Source: Chrysomallon squamiferum (taxonomy: Eukaryota; Mollusca; Gastropoda; Neomphalida; Peltospiridae). Taken from it: a stretch of 64,000 nucleotides of DNA. The stretch is from assembly GCA_012295275.1 (NCBI GenBank), contig CM022679.1, positions 26,553,350-26,617,349 on the forward strand. Reading direction: 5' to 3'. The position numbers and the translations under genes are program-made. Positions 1 to 21,022 of this stretch are shown one piece after another (position 1 is the stretch's first letter; each line of letters starts with the position of its first letter). Under the pieces are notes generated by a model. It had not been told where the DNA came from, did not search any database, and was given only the letters and a program-made list of their open reading frames with translations.

Positions 1-286
1 GATTTTTTGCTTTATTATTTTGTAGTTAAATAAGACTGATCATTGTAGAATGATAAATAAACTTAGACTTCTAATCAGTGCTAAAGGTTTATGAATAATT
101 TAAAAAGTTAACTAAGTTGCCATTATTTATTTTTTTTTTTTTTTTTAAATATTAAATTAATCCATTATCCTGGATATTTTTTTTTACCCAAATGTTAATG
201 AACATTCATTCATTATGTTAAAAAATCAGTATTCCAAGGAAATGTTTTTCCTCTAATACAATTTTAAACACTGTTATATGTGACAG
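1..286 (+). other. BTAF1: BTAF1 intron, left end truncated by the window
   Basis: AT-rich intronic sequence with T-runs, ending in a tgacag acceptor before the first visible BTAF1 exon. I see no coding signal on either strand. Confidence 0.8.
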
Positions 287-6837
<6,551 letters not shown>

Positions 6838-9387
6838 ATGTGAAATTCTGATGTATCCCAGAGCTTGAAAACTTTTTTGACATTTTAAGAGTAGCCCAAT
6901 GCTGGTAAGATTTCTAAATAGGTTTTTGTCTGACAAGCTACAATAGTTTGAAAATGTTCATGGTAATCTGGATTGCGTGTATAGAATGTAGAGAACAGTT
7001 CTAAATGTCTAACATTTACTTAATTAAATTTTAGTGATAGGGATAAGAATATAAAACACACACTTACTCACAAAACACCACACACATGCACACACATGAA
7101 CACACACACAAACAACATGAGACATATTTTAAATTTTTAAATTATTTTTTATTTCCATAATTTGAAAATTTAAATATCAGATCTTACAAATTGCCCTGTT
7201 GATTTATTTCTTGGTATGTGGGAATGAAAGTAAATAAATTAATATGACAAATACTTGTTAATACGGAAAATATTTAATTAATCATGCTGAAATATTTAAA
7301 ATTATAATCAGTGAAAGCAAAACAGAAAGGAAAATATTTTCTTAAAGAGCTTAGATTAATGTAATAATTGTGATTATTAGCTTTTGAAATTAAAGATTCT
7401 GGAAAAGTTTTAAGATTGCTTAGTGTGGGATATTGTATTGTAAATGCTTTTCATATATTACGTATGAATTTTTCGTGTGCGTCTGCATGTGCGTGTGTGT
7501 GTGCGTGTGTGTGTTGGTAGGTATATACATATGTATCAGGTTGAGTATTTGTGTCAGAACATCTAATATTATATTTGGTTTTTGTTCTTTAGTTATGGAA
7601 GACTGTTTAGCAATTTCTATTGTTTCCTGATAAAAAAAATTTAACTGAATTGTAAAGATTGATTGGTCATAGTAGAATTTGTGTGTACAGATACTACAAT
7701 ATACAGTTTTGTGTTGATGTGTGATTCTATTTTTGTGTACAGCGTGTATTATCTATATGAGTGATTAGTATTTGTGTACAACACAGATTTTTATGTATGT
7801 CTTGTGTTTGTTTTAACATTTGTGTTTAACAAACTTTTGTGTTGATTTTAACATTAGTGTATATCAGATTTGGTGTTAATTTTAACTTGACATGTATATT
7901 TGGGAGATTTTTGTTTGTTAATATTAACACTATATATTTTTTTTTTTTTTTTGCTTAATATTTAACATATGTATATGTTTTGTGCTAATTTTAATGTGCA
8001 TACAACTTAAGTTTTGTTAGTAATGGCATTTATATATAATGTATTACACAAGTTTTCAGTTGATAGTAAATATACTTGTAGGTTTAATATTAACATCTGT
8101 GTTAACACTTTTAACATATATACTCATGTTATATTTTGCATTTGTTAATATTTTTAAAAAGTAATATTTATCACAATGCCTAAAAGAGATTTACACTTAA
8201 TTATTAATACCTTTTACAAACATTTATTGCTTGTTCTGAACTTAAATGTTTACAGTATTATAAGCTGTGTATTAAATTTAATTCTGTAAAAAAGTTTTAA
8301 ATATGAAATATATTCCTGACAGAGAATAAATTGATTTTGTTGAATAATAATTAAAACAATAGTTAAATATGTTTAATGATATTTTTTTCTTAATATAAAA
8401 ATAACTTCTTACATTTTTGTTTTCTTCTTTCAATTTTATAAATTATATTTATTCACCTGTATTATTTATAAAATAATAATCTTCTATAAATTCAGCTGAA
8501 ACATAGACAGAACTGAATATAAAAAAAGTTTAAATTCTGCTTCCTCTGCTCCTGATAAAAACATTTTTCTTTTTAATACCTAGTACCATAAAAAGTTCAA
8601 AAATTATTTTGTACATTCCGTGTATTTTTTTTTTTTACATGATATTAATCTGTTTTAATTAATACATACTATTTTGACTTCCCTAAAATAATATAAGACA
8701 AGTACACAGATTGGACAATGTTATGGTTGTTTTAGGTTTCTTAGTTATATTAACTGGCTAAGCAGAAGGAATTTTTACAACTTGAATCTGTAGTGTTCTG
8801 TCTGTGTGGGGTACTGCAGCAGTCACATTAACATATTATTTTAATTTACCAAAGACAACTGAAAGAGTGCAGACTTAGGTTTGTAGTTTATTATAAAATT
8901 TAAAATGTGCTGACCAAAGTTTGAAGTCAAATACTAGCTTTGAATTTAAAAACGTTTTGCTCAGAGCATCAGACATTCTGCTCACTGGTTTTGAAAAATT
9001 AGAGGGAATGTTGCTGTAGACTAAGGAAGCAAAATGGTTGTTGTGTGTTGCAAACTGGATAAGTTTATACTTAACATGAAAACAAGCAGTTGCAGGTAGT
9101 TTGGTATAGGTAAAGTAAATCTGACGATTTTTTATGTAATTAATTTCAAATTTAATTTACTTCCAGGTATGATTTTTGTGTGTATGCGATTTTATATTAG
9201 TTTCTTTCTTTTTCATTTCTTGAAACTATATTTTTAAACTATTTAAAATCAGCCAAAAATAGTTGTAGTAGAATTTTTTTTTTATGGATTTTTGGGGGTT
9301 TATTCAAAACAGTTTCGTATTTTATTTATTTATTCTCCTCTTACAAATAACTGCTTCTATATAATATAAAATGCTCATGGCAATAAA
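6838..9387 (+). other. BTAF1: Probable BTAF1 3' UTR and flank, candidate poly(A) signal at 9382
   Basis: Non-coding AT-rich sequence follows the BTAF1 stop. Several AATAAA hexamers occur, for example near 7231 and 8324. The one at 9382-9387 is followed by a long T/G-rich stretch like a downstream cleavage element, so it is a candidate distal site. The true 3' end cannot be fixed without transcripts. Confidence 0.35.
7670..8130 (+). repeat. Degenerate tandem repeat of tttgtgt...ttttaacatt units
   Basis: Roughly ten diverged copies of a 35-50-nt unit built from tttgtgtac/tttgtgttgattttaaca, in the presumed BTAF1 3' UTR. There is no open reading frame of note. Confidence 0.5.
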
Positions 9388-11362
9388 CTTAATTATTTGA
9401 ATTGTTTTTGTTTTTGTGTTTTTGTTTTATTGTTGTTTATAGTTGACACAAACATCTCACTATTTCCATAGACTACTTGTCTCAAATAATCAGTTTGGCA
9501 GAGTTGATACATAATGTCACAATCATGTTTTTGCTTATTACAACAAGCATCCACAGGTTTAATCCTTCAATCAAACCACCAAACACAACTCTAAAATGTC
9601 CTGTTTTCTACTTACAGGTTAATAATGCATTTTGATACAAAATTTAAAGTTTAAAATAAAAGACCTGTAAAGTTGAATAATTATTATTATTATTTTTTTA
9701 AATAATAAAACACTCAACAAACATTCAGTATGATAATTTCATTTATCTTTCATACACATAGTACATACATAGACTTTCATATGTATATATATAATTGATA
9801 CATGTTTGTGAAATATTAAAAAATAATTGACATTTCAGTGTAACTTGTTCTGGCAAATAAAAATAAAAAATTAAAAATATATAAATACACCTGCCAGTTT
9901 AATGGCAGTACAAGCATTTATATGACCAGCAATCCAAATGAAGCAATTCTGTTATTTTTTTTTTTTTTCCTTTGATCAGCAGTTACAAATATACGACAAA
10001 ATACTAATATACACATCTCAAGATCAGTATGTCAATAGTTATAAAAATAATAATAAAATGAATAAAAAAATTAACCCCAAGAAGTAGGTATCTGCTATTG
10101 GCTTCATGTTTAAAAAAGTAAAAGTGATAATGAAAGACCCAAGGGTTTCTTAAATAGCTGGAAGCATTGATGTATTAATTAATTCATTACTATTTATTTA
10201 CTTTAATCAGTAAATTTTACTAACTACTGACTATGAAAAAGATGCTTAAATACAGTTACTTCAAATTCAAGTAATACATGATCAATGCATTCTTTAATCT
10301 GTTCTTTTATTATACTTACGGTGAATGTATAGAAGGGAAAAAATAAAAATAATAAATATAAACTGTAAAATTGCTTCCAAATTACATTTTCAATTCACTT
10401 TATATGTCAAGGATGTTATTAATAGCTGCTTTGAAATCTGTTTCTGTGGCACTTCAATGATAACCAGTTCAATTTTGATAGAGATTTTTTTTTTTTTGCC
10501 TTCAATGTAAACAAAAGCTCTTTGTTTTTCAATACTGGCAGAGTAAAAAGGATGATTACCTACACTTCAAGTCAAGACAAAAAGCTCTCACTCTTTACAT
10601 AAAGTATAATAAACGAGCTTCAAGTGTTCATTAGCAGAGAAAAAAGGTTCTACTTGCACTTCACATACAACAAAAGCTCTATTTGCACTTCAGCCGAGAC
10701 AAAAAGCTCTATCTGCACTTCATCTACAAATAAGCTGTACTTGCACTTCAGCTGAGACAAATGGCTCTAGAGATGCATTTCAAGCAAATACAAAAAAAAA
10801 AAAAGAAACAAAAAACAAAAAACCTGCATTTCATTTACAACAAAAAGATATATTTGCACTTCAGCTGAGACGAAAGCTTTTACCTGTTTTACAATATATG
10901 TCTTGTCATACAACGGCAAAAAAAAAAAAAATTAAAAAAATAAGAAGTTAAAAAAATTATCTTTATTGTATTGTCAGTAACAAATCCTGATCCAAGTAAG
11001 TCAGGAAGGAATACAGACATGCAAACCTATGTGTTTAATCATGATTCTAAGATATACATAATAATAATAATAATAATAATAATAATTGTAATAAATACAA
11101 AATGTATGGCAAATTCAAGTACAACTATATACCACAGAATATGGTGACTCCTGCAATTAATAAAACGATTGCAGCAAATAGAAAAGAAAAGAAAAAGAAA
11201 AAGAAGTTACAAGAAAATATTGTCTTTGTTTTTTCATGGTATTGTCATTATTAACAAATATCAAAATTTTACAAAAACAAAAAGTAAAAAAATATGTTTA
11301 AAAAATATGTTAAAAAAAAAAAAAATAAATAAAAATAAAAATTAGAAAAATTAAAAATTATA

Positions 11363-11407
<45 letters not shown>

Positions 11408-12729
11408 CAATATTCATAATAAAAATAATAAATTATTGATATTACTGAATGCAAAAGCAGATAGAAATTGGCAGTGTGTGTAAAAAAAAGCAGTGAGATT
11501 TAATAAAAAAAAAAAAAAATAAAAAATAAACATGTACATTAAGGCCACAATGTTACAGTGAACAAGACAGAAACCAGTGAAGAAATCATTAAAGACTATC
11601 CAAATATCAAAGTCACTCCAAATTATTGACAATACAGTTCCTTGAAATACAACTGTCAAAAGAAGTATATGACAACGATTTCAAAAATGTTTGATGCACG
11701 CATATGAATTGTTTTAAAAAACAATTTAAAAAATAATAATTTAATATTTCAAGTTATCAATAGTTGAAATGTGTCCTTTATTTGAAAAAGAAAAGTATAT
11801 GTACATGCACACATACATAAATATATATATATATATAAAAAAATAAAAAATAAATTAATAAGCAAAAGATAAAATTAAAACCAGTGTGAACAATTTTAAA
11901 ACTGTTTAAAAAGTGTTTACACTTATTAAAAAGAAGAAAAAAAAAAAAAAAAAACACCAAAAAATATAAATCAATAAAAATAATTACTTATTATATATCA
12001 GAATCTAAATACATGGCTTAAAAAAACAATTGAAAGATCATTAATATTCAAAGTGTAAAATTAATATTACAATTTCAGTTCATTAGCATACTGTCCACAT
12101 TTTTTCCTTTAAAAAAAAAAAAGAAGGAAAAACGGAAAAAAAAAAGAAAGCAGAAATGAAACGAATTCATCATTTGTCGTCAGTCCAGATAAAATGCTTC
12201 TAAATCTCAGTCATGTAATTTTAAGGTGCAAGATAACGCTTAATGTTCAGAATTACTCTGAAACGCAAAAAAAAAAATGCACAACTTTCTGAATTAATAA
12301 AAAAAAACAATGAAAAAGAAGAAAAATGTGTAGCTCAAACTATCATGTAACCAAAAAAACAAATCAAACTTCTTGGTCAGGAGAATGACCATAAATGTCC
12401 AAGAGTCAAAATACAGTCATGTTGTTTCCACTATTCTTCTTATGCATAAAGTAAGAACAATATTTGATATCTACATGTCAAATTAGGAAAAATGATTTCA
12501 TATTTTGTTTTTCACTATATAAACTAAAATTTTAATTTCTGCAGGATTTAGTAACTGCTAAGATTTGAATTAGGAGTCAGGTTAAAAGAATGCATTCAAA
12601 TCTATTTTAAAAATCCAATACACAGCACAACTATTTTAAAAATGAATAAGTAACATTTAAAATTTGAAAATATTTCCAATACCTTCTGAAATGAAAGTTT
12701 TATGCTTTTCACTTTTTACCTTATGTTGC

Positions 12730-12764
<35 letters not shown>

Positions 12765-14178
12765 TTCTAAATTCCTTTTTTATTATTATTGTCTTTCTAT
12801 TTTTTTAACCTAACAGTTTAAAAAAAAAAAAAAAACTATCATAATTAGTGATGGAAAATTGATATTTCAAGTGTTTTTTAAATTATTCAATTTTTACAAT
12901 AAAGACTTATTAATCCTCCAACAGATTGTTTCTACAAATCATTTCTTATTTATATTTCCACATTTTATATTGCTCCATTGTTTTATCATATAGTTTATCA
13001 AAGAGGTTTCTGTAATAAACCAAAATAATTGGTACCTGACAATATTACTTTGACTATGCTGTTCTGTAAAGAACAATTTATTTTTTATTATTTTAATTTT
13101 TTTTATTATTATTATTGTATTTTATTGTTGTTTTTTTTTTTTTTTTTTTTTTGAAAATTTTAATTGTTTTTACTGTTAGGACGGACAATAAACCTTCATG
13201 AAATAAATTGTTGATCAATGGGCACAAGACAGCTCCAATGAGGCACTTCTTAATCTGTGGTTCAGCAAAACTACTGAGCTATACAGAAAAATGGTGAGGA
13301 TATTGAACTTGATACAATTATGATATAAAATATTGTTGCTCTTTTTAACTGCAAATATGACAGAATTCTGGAGAACTGAAATAAATATCTTATTATTTAA
13401 AAAAAAAAAAAAAAAAATAATAATAATAATTAAAAAATCACAAAAGCAGATTAATGAAACCAAGGCAAATAATAATCATAATGAGGTAAAAACATCAATT
13501 TTGTAACACCATATCACACACACACCTTTTTTTTTTTTTTTTTTTTTAATAATAATAAAAAGTCAGTTTATCATTTTTATTATTTTTAATATTATTTATT
13601 CAGAGAAAATCTCTAAACTTTTATCTCCCTTTTTCAGTTTTATTTGATTTCAATGGATTGTGCGTTGAACTGTTTCAAAAGACTGAACTAGAGAAATCCA
13701 TACAGAACAATTAAATTTTGCATTCTAGACACATGCAAATCAAAACCAATGATTCCAACATTTGGTATAAAAATCAGTTGAGCAAATGATTCTAATTATC
13801 CAATTTATATTAATCCTACGATTTTTTAAGTCTTAACACTATAATCCTGATTAAGAAATGACAAACACCTTTTGTTTTTCCTCAAGAAATATATATATAT
13901 ATATATATATCTGTGACATGTCTGTATGTAAAAACAAATTTCTCTGATATAGTTTACACCTGTAATACTCCAAGATACAATTTCTCAGATTACAAAATAA
14001 AATCCTCAAAAGATTTATTATTTCAATGTAAGGATTATATATCCCAGACCAAAATAATTAAATAAAAAAAAAAAAAAAAAAAAAAAAAATAAAAAAAAAA
14101 AAAAAAGAAATAAATAAATAAATAAAATAAATAAAAAATAATAATTTGAAAAAAAAAAAAATGAAAATGAGTCATTAC

Positions 14179-14218
<40 letters not shown>

Positions 14219-15893
14219 ACTGATAAAACGATAAAAAAAAAAAAAAAAAAAAAAGTCATACACGTAACTATACAACACATACACTTATATACAAATGCTG
14301 CATTAAACATAATGCCAATAGTTATGTGACTATAGGAGAGAGGGGAAAATAAAAATAACCAACAAAATGAGAATATGTAACTGGTATGTATGATTCACAT
14401 TCAATAAATAGATGTATGTATATTTTATATTTGAAATTAAGCAGTCCAATCCATTTTCTGATTACAAACAGACAAAAAAAAAAAAAATAAAAATCAAAAT
14501 AAATTTTATAAAAGACCCTGACTACTAGTAATGCTAATAAAATAACAATTTCTATATGTATATATTTATAAGCCTATCGACAAATACAAACATAAAATGC
14601 AGTTTTAACAGTAAAGGATTACATATTAATATCTATTAAAATAACAGAATAATAAAATAATTCTATTTATTTTAATTGTTAAAAGGAAACATATAAATAT
14701 GATTTAAAGTAACTTTATATCTTTAATCTACTGAAAACTGAACTGTGAATCTGATAAGAATATTAACAGTTAATACAATTTATTATCTATAATACTATCT
14801 ATCTGTAAAAATATTTTCCTGATTCCAGACATATACAGTAATACATAACTGATATAACCCTGATTATACACTATTTATTACAGATCATTTTGTTCAGTAG
14901 TAATTTAGTTTAGTTTATAATTTTGCTGTCAAATTTAATTTGGTTACTGCTAGAATTACTTCTTTATTTATTTTTTTAATGTAATTGCCATCATACATTA
15001 ATCAATTCAACTACTATAATAAATTATTTTAATTCAGAATTACTGTGCTGAATTATTTTAGGATAATGATTGAAGCAGCAGAACATAAATTAAGCATATT
15101 TGTTAGCTACAATCCTGTTTTTGTTGACAATTTAATTATTTGCTAATAATCTTTGATATTTTGAATATTTTTCAGATTAAGTTACGAAAAATTAGTCCAT
15201 AGTTTTATATGTTACCATGAGACAGTAACTTTCAGCTTAATATCCCATAGGTTAATGTTAATTTATATATATAAATTTTGTTATAGATGTAAAATAAAAA
15301 TTTTGTCAGCAACTGATGTTAAAATCATTTATTAAAACAAGCAGAACACTTTTCTTTTTTAAAAAATGAAAATTTAATTACCAAAGAAGAAAACAGTTAC
15401 AGAAACAGGAAGATATAAAAAAAAAAAAAAATAAAAAAATAGAAAATAAAATTTCGTAACAATCTTTGCTTTCACACTTTTAAAATTTGTACCTACAATA
15501 ACTGATATCTCTTACACACAATATATTTACGATCTTTTGAATATCATACAATTTTATAAGAATTCTCACATCAATTAAATTTTATAAAAAAAATAATAAT
15601 AATAATAATAATAAACTAAGAAGAAGACAAAGAAAATAGCACTGATTTATATAAATTTTTTATCTGGGTTCATGAAATTCCGTTTCAGACTCAAACCAAA
15701 ATTTATTCCAAGATTCATAAGAATTTATTCCTTCATCTAACAGTATTTTCTGAACAATATTGTCTCATTAACTGCACAGAAACTTTTTTAACAAATAAAT
15801 TTCCAAATTGTTAAATAAAAATCTGTTATCCTTTCAATGATTAAAATTGATAAGATAATTATTTTTGAAAGACATTTTTGTGGGGCAAAACAA

Positions 15894-15945
<52 letters not shown>

Positions 15946-16054
15946 TCCTATAAAAATGTTTTATCAGGATTGTGACCTCAAAAAATCAATGCACATGATC
16001 TTTGTTACAGATTGGCCTAAAAATTACCCAACAGAAAGAATAATAATAATAATC

Positions 16055-16092
<38 letters not shown>

Positions 16093-16287
16093 TGATGATG
16101 ATGATGATGATATCAAAAAAGAAATCAAATTATAAACAAGAACCTATAAAAACATAAGAAAAACAAAAGTAAAGATGGACAAAAGTAAAAAAGAACAAAC
16201 AAAACAAAACAAACAAATTTTTTTTTTTAAATTAAGAACCAGTCATGTAATAACATTACTTTTATGATTTTGATATATAAAATAATA

Positions 16288-16334
<47 letters not shown>

Positions 16335-16601
16335 CTAATAATAATAATTAATAATAATTAAAAAAAATACAAATGTACAATTTGATCAACAAATATACAC
16401 TCAGATCTTTTTTTCTTTTTTTTTTATCTGGCACCTTTTCCTCCCCCAACCCATTTCTCCTGAAGATTAATACAGTATAAGCATACCACAGTACATGATT
16501 CTGTTTTGATCAAGGACATATATATGTAAGAAATACTCTGTCCCACCCTAACCCACAAATCCATTCCACGTTTTTTGTTTTTTGTGTTTTCTCACTCTTC
16601 C
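9388..16601. other. Gene-free stretch between converging BTAF1 and epsin
   Basis: About 7.2 kb with no supported gene on either strand. It holds many poly-A runs on the + strand, (AAT)n tracts (about 11365-11405, 15895-15941, 16057-16089 with GAT to 16110, and 16284-16331), a TA tract at 14179-14215 and the minisatellite at 10495-10890. Short open frames here consist of simple-repeat translations. Part of the right end is probably epsin 3' UTR. Confidence 0.6.
10495..10890 (+). repeat. Degenerate ~30-nt minisatellite
   Basis: About ten imperfect copies of tgcacttcagctgagacaaa plus agctctat/ctacttg variants, interrupted near 10785 by an A-rich stretch. It lies in the intergenic or epsin 3' region. 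Confidence 0.7.
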
Positions 16602-16846
16602 TCATAAAAACGGATTGTAGCCCTGGGGCTGAGCCTGGGGCTGGGGTGTAGTGTTCAGCGGAATAAGGGGGGTGGGGAGCAGTCCTGCACTCACTGGCTG
16701 ACTGAAGCCTGGCTGTGTGTTCTGTAGCTGACTCATCGGAACTCGCGAGGTTGGCACTTCGAAGGGGTTGTTTGAAGCCGATGTGGCAAATGGGTTGTTT
16801 CCTGCGGGTTTTGAAAACAATATTAATACTCACAAATACACCTGTC

Positions 16847-16888
<42 letters not shown>

Positions 16889-19863
16889 TGTGAACATGTA
16901 TTTATTATGCATGTGTGTAAAGATGTATGTTTATCTATCTATGCATCTGAAACAATATTACACGTATACGTACTCACAAATATATCTATATTTATATATC
17001 TAATTTTCCTGCAGATTTGAAAACAGTGTTACACATATACACACTCACAAATACAGCTTTTATGTTTGTTTGTGTATGTGTGTGTATGTACATGTGTGTG
17101 TGTGTGTGTGTGTGTGTGCATGAGTAGATCTTTAATCTGTCTCTTTAATTTCCTTAAATATATATATTCTCACAAACTGTCTACCTGTAGATATATTTGT
17201 CAGCCATAAATAATGCATTAAATCCAGTTATTGTATATCATTACAATTTCTCAAGAATTAAACAAAAAGGTTGTGTATTACATTGCTGTAAATCAAATAG
17301 TTGTTGTTAGTCTATTTCATAACAAAGGACTGATATTTTACTGACTGTTAATAAAATACAAACACTGGCTTAATAACTGTCCAAATATTTAAGCATTTAT
17401 GTACTGACCAGAAAGGGTTGAATTTTTTCTTTTAGTTACTTGTATCAGAAAATATTTTCTTTTACAGTAATTATTATTCACAACAGTTAGTTTTTTTTTT
17501 CTTTCTTTTTTTTTTGTTTTTTTTTTTTTGGTAGATAATTCCTTATTAAACAACAAATTACTTTTACTGTTATTTTAATGGAAATCTTAATATTAAAAAA
17601 AAAAAAAAAGTCATATTATTCATAACAGTGTTAATATGAACTGACAAACTTTAAATGAACTAGATTTTAACAATAACGGATAAAATTTCAAATAATCAGA
17701 ATAATTTCTCTGACAGGTTCCTCAAAAAACCGAGCAGTATAAACAAACCTTTCACAGGTTCCTTGGAAACAAGTTCATCTAAATTAACAAGCCCAGTATG
17801 TGCACCCAAGAAATCCAATGGCGATTTCTTTCTTTCCGGTAATGACTGGGAAACAGGTTCCATGTTCCACGTGCCGTTATTACTGTCAGATTTAGATGCT
17901 GTAAACAGTCAAGTAAACTAATAATTAAACACAAAGGACTCATTTTCATCAACATTTTATTTCACACACACACACATATATATATATATGAATTTCACTA
18001 AGCCTCGACATTATTCCCTAGTTTTTGTTCATCTCCTTCTATACTGTTTGTTTTTATTACTACCTTCTCATCTGTATCTATTTAGTATATTATTATCTTT
18101 AACATTATCTTCTCTACAAAAAAATAAAGGACAGTACCTAAGGGATCAAAGGCCTGAGCTGCACTGGCAGCAGCTGGTTTTGATGGTGACACATCAGTGC
18201 TGCGTGAACTCAGCAGGTCAAACGCATCGTCTATGTTGTTGGTGCCGTTCGTGGCTGGTTGGGGTGATGAAGAAAAGGCACCCAAGCCAGCACTGTTCTG
18301 GGCAGGTGCAGGTGCAGGTGCAGGTGAAGGTGAAGCACCCCACTGGGGTGAACTCCAAGGATTAGCAGTTGGTAGACCTAGAAATACATTTTAAAAATTT
18401 GCAATAAAAAATGTTTGTTCTGAACTTGAACCATGTCTGCAATATTAAAAGAACACACACACACATATGCACATATATACACATAAATCATTAAACATTA
18501 TATATCTTTTACATTTAAACTCACTGAAAAAGTCAAGGCATGAAAAATTAAAAAATAAAATAAAATAAAATAAAATAAATAAAAAGGGATGGAGATCATG
18601 AAACAGTAGAAATAAATGGTTTTAAAATTTATCATGTGTGTTATGTACAAGCTGAAATGGAATATAAATAAATGTACAGATTAAATAAAATTCAGCATAA
18701 AACTCAATACTCTGCCACTAAGTTTGCTTAGCACAAAGGCTATACAGTAAGTTTGCTTGCGTAGACACAGACATACAATGCCTAACTTTAAATTTCAGTA
18801 AATTATACAATGTTGAACGCTCTGTTGCATAGCTTTAACTCCACTATTATTTCCATATTTCATAGCCAAATTTTAAAGGCTTTATCGAGTTCATGAATAT
18901 ATATATATATATAATAATATATACACACATAACTTAACTAATACTGCTAATCGATAACAACAGTCTGTAGAATGGCAGTAACATATCTCATCTTTCATAT
19001 ATCATTACAAAATGGCATGCACCATTAATCAAACTGTATGGAAATGTCATAACATTCATTCATTCAATACTCTATTATCTTTCAATCAAGAGCAGTGACA
19101 GATTTTAAATACAAATCTATTCATTGCTTTACACAACAGCTTGGACCTGTCTTTTCAAACTCAGTGGTAGCTGCTGTAGATTTTTTTATATCACACTATT
19201 ATTCTTTGTTTGTCCATTGAAAAATGCTTGAAAGAGTTGAAGTAGAATTTTAGCATGATGTAATGTTGAATGTTATTATGCAATCAACTGAAAATATACA
19301 TACATACATACATATGTACATACCAATGTATGTACATATACAGATATATACCCACAAAACACATGTCAAGAAAGATAAAAAAAAATTTAAAATATTTAAA
19401 AAATAAAATTAATAATTAAACAACAACAACAACAACAATAAAACCAACAACAAAATAAAATAAAATAATAAAACAAAATAAATCAAGAAATATAAATTTA
19501 AAATCTTACCTCCTTGTGAACTTGTTTTGGAAGTATCGCTCGCAGGAGTCCAAGGATCAGCACTTGCAGCTGCTGGAGCTGGTGACACCCAGACATCATG
19601 TTGCTGCTGCTGCTGCTGCTGCTGTTGTTGTTGCAGTTGTGGGGAGTGCACTGGTCTTGGGATTACCTGTGACATCAAGAGGAGCACCCCAGGGGTCAGT
19701 AGGGGTTGAGTTTTGTAATGGCATGCCCCAAGGATCAGTCGTTCCCTTTGCACCAGGATGACCCAGTTTGACATTTCTTTGTGGATGTTCAGGTGGCTAG
19801 AAGCAAAAGAATATTACATACATCTGACAGTGGTTAAAAAAACGTATATATTATTAAATAAAC

Positions 19864-19921
<58 letters not shown>

Positions 19922-20283
19922 AATAAAATATATAACACCAAAAATAATTTTACAGAAACATGTAGATATTTAGGTTTTTATCCTGCAAAACTTATTTTTA
20001 TTTTTGGGTTTTTTTTTTTTTATATGCAAAAAAATAAATAAAAATAAAATAAAATGTTAAATGATTTTAATTCAAGTTAATTTTAGTCTCAGCTTCATAC
20101 TCAGCAAACAAATATTATTAACTTTATTTTTATTGTCATTGTTTCTTTAAAGAATACTTTAAAAGCTTGATAATGTAGAAAACTGGAAATATATTTCTTT
20201 TTTTTAAATAAATATCAGAGATGGAAAGGTTATAATTCTAAGCAGTTATTCAAATGCAAATGATTTTAGTGTGGTTATTATTA

Positions 20284-20326
<43 letters not shown>

Positions 20327-20745
20327 TGTTTTGCAATTACATATTTTGGTTTCTTAATTACTTAATCTACTTGTAATTCATTAAAATACTTTTGCCATTT
20401 GTTTAAAGGTTGTAACAAAGATTTTCTTCCTTTATAAAATAATGCAATAACATTAAACACAAATAAGTTTTGCTTCTTTAATGGCAGGCAAAAAACAAAA
20501 CAAAAAAAAGAAATAATAATACATTTAGTCATGCTTTGACACAAATAAAATGTTAATAAAACCACACAAAAAATAGATCCAACAGTATTAATATATTACT
20601 GCAATTTTTTCTAGTTCAAATTTTTTTTTGTAAAATAAATAAATAAATAACAAAAACTAAATAAATAATTTTTCAGTGTAACATTCCACACAGAGAAAAG
20701 TTCATTCACAATAAGAAGCCATGATCACATGCGTAAAAAAAAAAA

Positions 20746-20779
<34 letters not shown>

Positions 20780-20979
20780 GTTTTTTTTTCCAGTTTGATT
20801 AGTTTTGAGAAGTAGGGGTGACATATGAAGATAAGAATTATTGTTTACTTGTTTATTATTATTATTTTTTTATATTTTATATTTTTCTTTTTTAAAGAAA
20901 AGTTTCACTTCAAAGAAATAATTTATATATATTCCGCACGAATCCGTATTTCTTTCTTTTGATGTCTGATTTCATTTGA

Positions 20980-21022
<43 letters not shown>

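Noticed and set aside
16715-17020. 101-codon + strand open frame
   Set aside because: Antisense shadow of the last epsin exon running into a TG repeat, with Cys/Val repeats from (TG)n.
17988-18394. Two + strand open frames with QVQVQV or GAGAGA runs
   Set aside because: Antisense shadows of the epsin exon 18138-18377. The - strand has the splice sites and epsin motifs.
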